NCBI RefSeq assembly: GCF_041381155.1
Contig: NC_091136.1
Span: forward strand, 45,684,284 to 45,748,283
Length of the DNA stretch: 64,000 bases
Direction: 5' to 3'
Source: Argopecten irradians
Lineage: Eukaryota; Mollusca; Bivalvia; Pectinida; Pectinidae
Shown here one piece after another: positions 58,791 to 64,000 of this stretch; position 1 is the stretch's first letter, and each line of letters begins with the position of its first letter. The position numbers were made by a program, and so were the translations under genes. A model generated the notes under the pieces. That model ran no database searches. It was not told the origin of the DNA and worked only from the letters and a program-made list of their open reading frames with translations.

Positions 58791-58938
58791 ACCACGAGTG
58801 TCCATAGACCATTTTTAGACGTATATCAAAAATCGGTAAAATCATATTCTACCCAATGTAGTAGTAAAGTATGATTTTTACCATTTTTTATCTAAACCTC
58901 TAAAACGTTTATAAATGGTCGTAGGGCACTCTGGTGGG
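58791..58938. mobile_element. Palindromic MITE-like element
   Basis: The left end ACCACGAGTGTCCATAGACC is the inverted complement, with mismatches, of the right end GGTCGTAGGGCACTCTGGTG. The inner arms TTTTTAGACG and CGTTTATAAA, then GGTAAAATCATA and TATGATTTTTACC, continue the pairing. Related to 55786-55985. Confidence 0.65.
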
Positions 58939-59269
58939 TCAATATATGATTATTATGTAATCTGTAACTCATTCACAGATCTCTGTGTTATACCTGCAGA
59001 AATCACTTTACAATTTCTAATAGCACTGTGAAAATATCAAACCAATAGATTAATTTTAAATACGTGATTTTGAATTTAAAAAAACCCATTGCATAACCGT
59101 TTGAAATATAACAAAACCTTACACTTCCTTAGTCTTTATTATATATTTAGCTATGACTAATTAACACGTATCCATTGAAAACTACATAGTGCCCGTTTGT
59201 AACGAGTTAGCTCCCTTGGTGTAAGTTTCCGGTTAACAAAGGAAGGAATGTTTACTGCAATATACAAGA
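58939..59269. other. Upstream region of RCE1
   Basis: About 330 bp without a recognised element, which should hold the RCE1 promoter and 5' UTR. An out-of-frame ATG at 59248 precedes the start. Confidence 0.4.
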
Positions 59270-59388
59270 ATGGCGCCGATCGTGTTTGCTACAATCGCGG
59301 GATGGCAAGCAGTTCTTTTGTGTCTGATGTTCGCATGTATATATGTTGGTAGTTTATATATTTGGACAGACGCCCTACATAAGAACAG
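59270..59388 (+). CDS. RCE1: RCE1 exon 1
   Basis: MAPIVFATIAGWQAVLLCLM, then FACIYVGSLYIWTDALHKN and a split Arg. Donor GTAAAT at 59389. Contains the first membrane segment. Confidence 0.9.
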
Positions 59389-61828
59389 GTAAATAATTAA
59401 GCTAATGACACGCACGCACTGATCTGTAAGAAGAGACAAACTAAAATTAGGATCCGACAGAGACATTTTGCTGATGACTCGCCGAAACTGAAAACGTGTG
59501 CAGCAGCAGGGGATAGGCTAAGGGCATAACTGTTACATTTTGCATTCTGATGTCCTGTCAACACAAATATAGCCTATGTACTTTATAATATTACCCAGGT
59601 TCCTCAGAAATACACACATTGTTGGAAGGGGGTGGGTATTACTGGGTATTGGAAGGTCTAAAACGATACGATTCGTATTGACAATACACTGAAACAATAC
59701 ACGATACGTATTGACGATACAGTGGACCCCTTTTTCAAATTCAGTTGACCATTGTGTTTCGAATACTGTGACAATAAAAGACAATTTTCATAAAACATTC
59801 TATAACCAGAAAAAAAAGCTACCAAACATTTGATTCGGTTTATCATCCGTGTTAGTTCATTTCTATCAATTCGTATTCTTCGTTATGAAAAGGCATTTCT
59901 AATCCATCTAGGTGACACAGATGCCTTAAACACTTCCTATTGATTGAAATTCTCTTACTTGAATGATGTCTTAGAACAAATTTTGTTTGGAATTTCCTAT
60001 TTCTATAACGAAAACAGTAGGGTGAGTTGTTAAAATGATACAGCAATATACAGCAAGTTTGCGTATCGATATTCCATACTCTGCTGAAAACCGATACATA
60101 TCGGTATATCAATATATTATATTATCATGATCCAGCCCTATTAATTTAAGTTCAGACAAAACAAATAGGATAAATTCATTCACTTGGAAGAATGAGTTAT
60201 AGTTAAGTAATACATATATAATTCGAACACAAATAGAGTTTACCTCTGCCCTGTTTTAGTTGTCTTTATAAAGAGTTTTCTATTTTTTTCATTTTTACAG
60301 AGATGACCCAGTGACAATCAAAAGAAGATTTATGAGTGTTGGTGTTATATCTGTGATCATTCCTCTGTTATTGAGATGTTTTGGAACATACTCGGAGAAT
60401 GAAAATGTTAGTACTTATTAATGGGAGATATTCTGTCTGTGGTATGCCACAAACTATCACAATCTCAAATGTTAATTCTCAGCCTTTTACAGGACTGTTT
60501 TCACTTAATTAGGAAGGGGCCTTTTTACATTATTTTTGGGAGAAAAATGGGAAGGATGTTTCCAGGAGTAAATTGTACTTTTTGGGAATTTGGCATAAAT
60601 CTCTTGAAATAATTTCCATTGGGAATGGGGCCCATTATCGGCCCCAAAAAGCCCTTGGCAAAAGCCCTGTATAATGATGGTTTATTAAATGATCCATTGA
60701 CTGAAATAGATAATGTCAACTTACATTCAGTCTAAATAGAGTTAGACTTCTACATGTAATTCTGCTCCACTACGATGCTCTAATACAAGATTTAACGTCT
60801 CGATGTGCCGGATTCTCTCGGAAGTCTAAACAAATTATTGCTATATATACAGGTAGTATGTCACGAATTGCTATATATATAGGTAGTATGTCCCGAGAAG
60901 GCCCGATTCTAGACCAGGGGTCATGCTGAGGTGACCATGGATAGGGAGTTGATAGATCTTGTATTGGAGCATAACATATATAGAGCATCCGAGTGGAATG
61001 GAATTATTTACAAGTCTGATTTAATTAGATTGACATTTTACAATGGCAATCTTTTTTATATCCTTATAAACTAGATACAGCAATAAGATATAACCAAAAT
61101 ACAATGGACATGTAAAGTGTATACAAATCAATACTGGGTTAAATAAGTATACATTGTATATATACATTGTATAGACTTGTGATCATGATTTACTTTAATC
61201 TAGATGTTTATAATTTGATGATATGTTATAAATGTTAATATGAAATCCACTGTTTATTTGCAGGCCCATGACTTGGTAGTGTGGCTTGGTATCAGGTTCC
61301 ATGGATTCCTTCCAGCACTACTCTTCCCCTTAGTTCTTACAATGGTATGAAATGGTTTCAACATCATGCACATTCTTGCATAAATGTTTGACTGGAAATA
61401 AAACAAAAAAGCCAAAAACTTTGTTAGATTGGTCTGTGTAGAAGGCCAAATCACAGGGACTGGTAACACAAGTTTGGGGTGGGAGCTGTATACTATTCAT
61501 TTATAAACCCCAACTTGTAGTACCAGTCCCTGTGGGCTCAATGACCTGGATGATAAATTAAAACTTGATGATTTTTTTACAATAATCATGAATTGCAGTT
61601 CTTGATCAATATATAAGTACCTGTATATAATTATGTGAGTGATATTTTGTTGTGAGCAAGTCTACGAGGTAGTTTCTGTTGAAAGAAATTACTATTTATG
61701 TAATTAATGAAAGAAACAATCATTTCTGTAATTATATATGTTATGAAGACAGAATTATTTGTTGTAGGTGTTGTTCCTTGGTCCACTAGGCCTACATTAC
61801 ATGGATGGAGTTTTCAGAATCTATCTTG
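59270..61828 (+). CDS. RCE1: CAAX prenyl protease 2 (RCE1) gene, 5' part, four exons
   Basis: RCE1 is the ER-membrane endoprotease that removes the last three residues of prenylated CAAX proteins such as Ras. Exons 59270-59388, 60301-60406, 61264-61344 and 61768-61828 join with matching phases (2, 0, 0) and encode about 121 residues: a first membrane segment, ACIYVGSLYIW, then a KRRF motif, a second hydrophobic segment, GIRFHGFLPALLFPLVLTM and VLFLGPL. These match the RCE1 strings ACSYVGSLYVW, IKRRF, GFRLEGIFPAALLPLLLTM and ILFLGPL. The catalytic EE...R and His motifs lie in later exons beyond the window. Transcribed divergently from CPT1. The start ATG is followed by GCG (good context) and the N terminus is shorter than in mammals. 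Confidence 0.92.
59389..60300 (+). other. RCE1 intron 1
   Basis: AT-rich intron. Short repeats of ACGATACGTATTGACAATAC type near 59660-59720; otherwise nothing seen. Confidence 0.5.
60301..60406 (+). CDS. RCE1: RCE1 exon 2
   Basis: Completes Arg, then DDPVTIKRRFMSVGVISVII and PLLLRCFGTYSENEN. IKRRF aligns with the same string in vertebrate RCE1. Acceptor TTTTTACAG, donor GTTAGT, phase 0 out. Confidence 0.9.
60407..61263 (+). other. RCE1 intron 2
   Basis: AT-rich intron. A direct repeat of about 30 bp (AATTGCTATATATACAGGTAG, with TATGTC) occurs at about 60835-60892. Confidence 0.5.
61264..61344 (+). CDS. RCE1: RCE1 exon 3
   Basis: AHDLVVWLGIRFHGFLPALL then FPLVLTM, 27 residues, phase 0 at both ends. 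Acceptor TATTTGCAG, donor GTATGA. Confidence 0.92.
61345..61767 (+). other. RCE1 intron 3
   Basis: Contains a short inverted repeat: CACAGGGACTGGTA near 61452 and TACCAGTCCCTGTG near 61520, flanking about 55 bp. Otherwise nothing seen. Confidence 0.5.
61768..61828 (+). CDS. RCE1: RCE1 exon 4
   Basis: VLFLGPLGLHYMDGVFRIYL plus one base of a split codon. Acceptor GTTGTAG, donor GTATGG. The next exon lies outside the window. Confidence 0.88.
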
Positions 61829-62396
61829 GTATGGATTTCAGTCTTCAGATTTCATTTACATTATACAGTAACCTGACAGGGTAACCTTAGCATCTGGATT
61901 AAAAAAGCTGTTTTGATAAACATGGAAGACAATGAATACAATCTGATTAAAATACAGATCTAAACCCTTATTCTGACTTTGTTAAAGGATCTGACAACAT
62001 CCCATATGGAGTCATCACATTATGAATACCTTTTATACTCCTTGTACTTAAGTCTCAAAGCATTTTCTCCATCTAGCAACATCAACTGACAAACTCTTCA
62101 AAGCATGCATATATAGTAGCATATATATATATTTATATACATGTAGGTATGTTGTGCTCTCTTGGAGAATAAAGAACAAACACAAAAATGATACTGACCA
62201 CTCTTGCAAAATTTTTGTCTCTGTCAAGAAAATTGTTCATTCTACAATGGTAGTACATTGCGTAATTTGATTGTTCAATTTGAAAGGTTGCCAGAGTGAA
62301 ATTCTAATAGGATGTCTTGAGATCCTCTATGGAACAAAGTGAGAATAAGGAGCTGTATTTTGATCAGATTCACAATACTATTTAATAGAATTTTTT
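61829..62396 (+). other. RCE1 intron 4, first part
   Basis: AT-rich, no exon seen before element E6. Confidence 0.5.
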
Positions 62397-63842
62397 AGCT
62401 CACCTGGCCCGAAGGGCCGGTGAGCTTATGTCATGGCGCGGCGTCCGTCGTCTGTCCATCCGTCCGTCAACATTTCCTTTGAATTGCTACTAGTCCTAGA
62501 GTTCTGCATGGATTCTAACCAAATTTGGCCAAATTTGTCCAGAAACATCCTTGGTGGCAGGGGAACAAAGTTTGTATAAATTTTGGCTCTGACCACCCAA
62601 GGGTAGGAGGAGCGGGGCCCAATAGGGAAAATAGAGGTTAATCCTATAAAACGCTACTAGTCCTAGAGTTCTTCATGGATTGAAACCAAATTTGGCTAGA
62701 AACATTCTTGGGGGAAGGAGAACAGAGTTTGTATAAATTTTGGCTCTGATCCCCGGGGGGCAGGAGGGGCAGGGCCAAATAGGGGAAATAGAGGTTAATC
62801 CTTTAAATCGCTACTTGTCCTAGAGTTCTTCATGGATTGAAGCCAAATTTGGCTAGATACATCCTTGGGGAAAGGGAAACAGTGTTTGTATAAATTTTGG
62901 CTCTGACCCCCCTAGGGGCAGGAGGGGCGGGGCCCAATAGGGAAAATAGAGGTAAATCCTATAAATCGCTACTAGTCCTAGAATTCTGCATGGATTGAAA
63001 CCAAATCTGACCAGAAACATCCTTTGGGGAAGGGGAACAGAGCATTATACATTTGGGCTCTGACCCCCAGGGGGCAGGAGGGGCGGGGCTAAATAGGGTA
63101 ATAGAGGTAGATCCTATAAATCGCTACTAGTCCTATAGTTCTGCATGGATTAAAACCAAATATGGCCAGAAACAACCTTGGGGGAAGGGGAACAGAGTTT
63201 GTATAAATATTGGCTCTGACCCCGGGGGGGCAGGAGGGGCGGGGCCCAATAGGGGAAATAGAGGTTAATCTTATAAATCGCTACTAGTCCTAGTGTTCTG
63301 CATGGATTGAAACCAAATTTGGCCAGTAACATCCTTGGGGGAAGGGGAACAGAGTTTGTAAAAATTTTGGCTCTGACCCTCCGGGGGACATGATGGGGCT
63401 GGCCCAATAGGAGAAATAGAGGTTAATCATTTAAATCACTACCAGTCATAGATTTCTGCATGGAATGTAACCAAATTTGACCAGGAACATCCTTAGGGGA
63501 AAGGGAACAGAGTTTGTATCAATTTTGGCTCTGACCACACCTGGGGACAGGAGGGGCATGGCCCAATAGGGGAAATAGAGGTAAATCCTTTAAATCGCTA
63601 CTAGTCATAGAGTTCTGCATGAATTGAAACCAAATTTGGCCAAAAACATCCTTAGGCGAAGGGGAACAGAGTTTGTATAAATTTTGGCTCTGACCCCTTG
63701 GGGGCAGAAGGGGTGGTGCCCAAAAGGGGAAGTAGAGGTAAATATTCAATTTTCCTTCAGGAAAGAACAATGAACCTGTATTCAGAACATTATTTGACAT
63801 TACAAACCAGGTGAGCGATACAGGCCCTCTGGGCCTCTTGTT
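62397..63842 (-). mobile_element. Hairpin-ended non-autonomous element E6, inverted relative of E5
   Basis: Begins TAGCTCACCTGGCCCGAAGG and ends GGCCCTCTGGGCCTCTTGTT, so read on the - strand it has the same ends as E5. About nine internal units of 150-160 bp (GGAACAGAGTTTGTATAAAT, AGGAGGGGCGGGGCCCAATA) are more diverged from one another than those in E5. The GGAC tract is reduced to a GTCCGTCGTCTGTCC remnant near 62442-62465. Lies in RCE1 intron 4. Confidence 0.8.
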
Positions 63843-64000
63843 TAATTATAAAATATGATTTTCACCGATAAAATTTATTTTGACAGTAAAGCTTATGGTT
63901 TTGTTTTCTTTTTTATCACTGGTATCCCCCCCAAAAAAAAGATAAGTGTTTTAAAATCATTACTTTTCGTCACATTGGTGATAATTACATGTATATGAAC
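63843..64000. other. Window end, RCE1 intron 4
   Basis: AT-rich; nothing recognised. Confidence 0.5.

Overview
The window is AT-rich, intron-rich animal genomic DNA. The interspersed elements (short hairpin ends around internal tandem repeats of about 155 bp, several with (ACGG)n tracts) are of a type I associate with bivalve molluscs, so I read it as a bivalve such as a scallop or oyster. I cannot name the species. Three protein-coding genes are supported, all by joining exons with matching splice phases.

Left end, + strand, 1183-6814: a three-exon gene for an ankyrin-repeat protein of about 989 residues, with Ser-Pro-rich repeats before ten ankyrin repeats and an unrecognised C-terminal domain.

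Middle, - strand, 54630 down to 13526: a 41-kb carnitine O-palmitoyltransferase 1 (CPT1) gene, 19 exons, 714 residues. Every exon joins in frame and the product follows the CPT1 family from the membrane anchors to the last exon. Three things stand out. There are two alternative versions of the exon carrying the catalytic histidine (23254-23338 and 21086-21170), equal in length and phase and mutually exclusive by frame. The terminal exon lies in a 1.24-kb tandem duplication. Two large minisatellites are built from units that contain an exon edge: about 40 copies of the exon 5 acceptor and about 32 copies of the exon 15 donor. Most of the rest of the gene is intron filled with further tandem arrays and non-autonomous mobile elements.

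Right end, + strand, from 59270: the first four exons of RCE1, the CAAX prenyl protease, running off the window. It is divergent from CPT1, with 4.6 kb between the two start codons. That gap holds a likely CPT1 promoter (TGACGTCA and ATTGGCCAAT), hairpin elements and LINE remnants.

The three genes show no shared pathway. CPT1 controls entry of long-chain acyl groups into mitochondria, RCE1 trims prenylated proteins at the ER, and the ankyrin protein's role is unknown. No rRNA, tRNA, CRISPR array or intact autonomous transposon was found.
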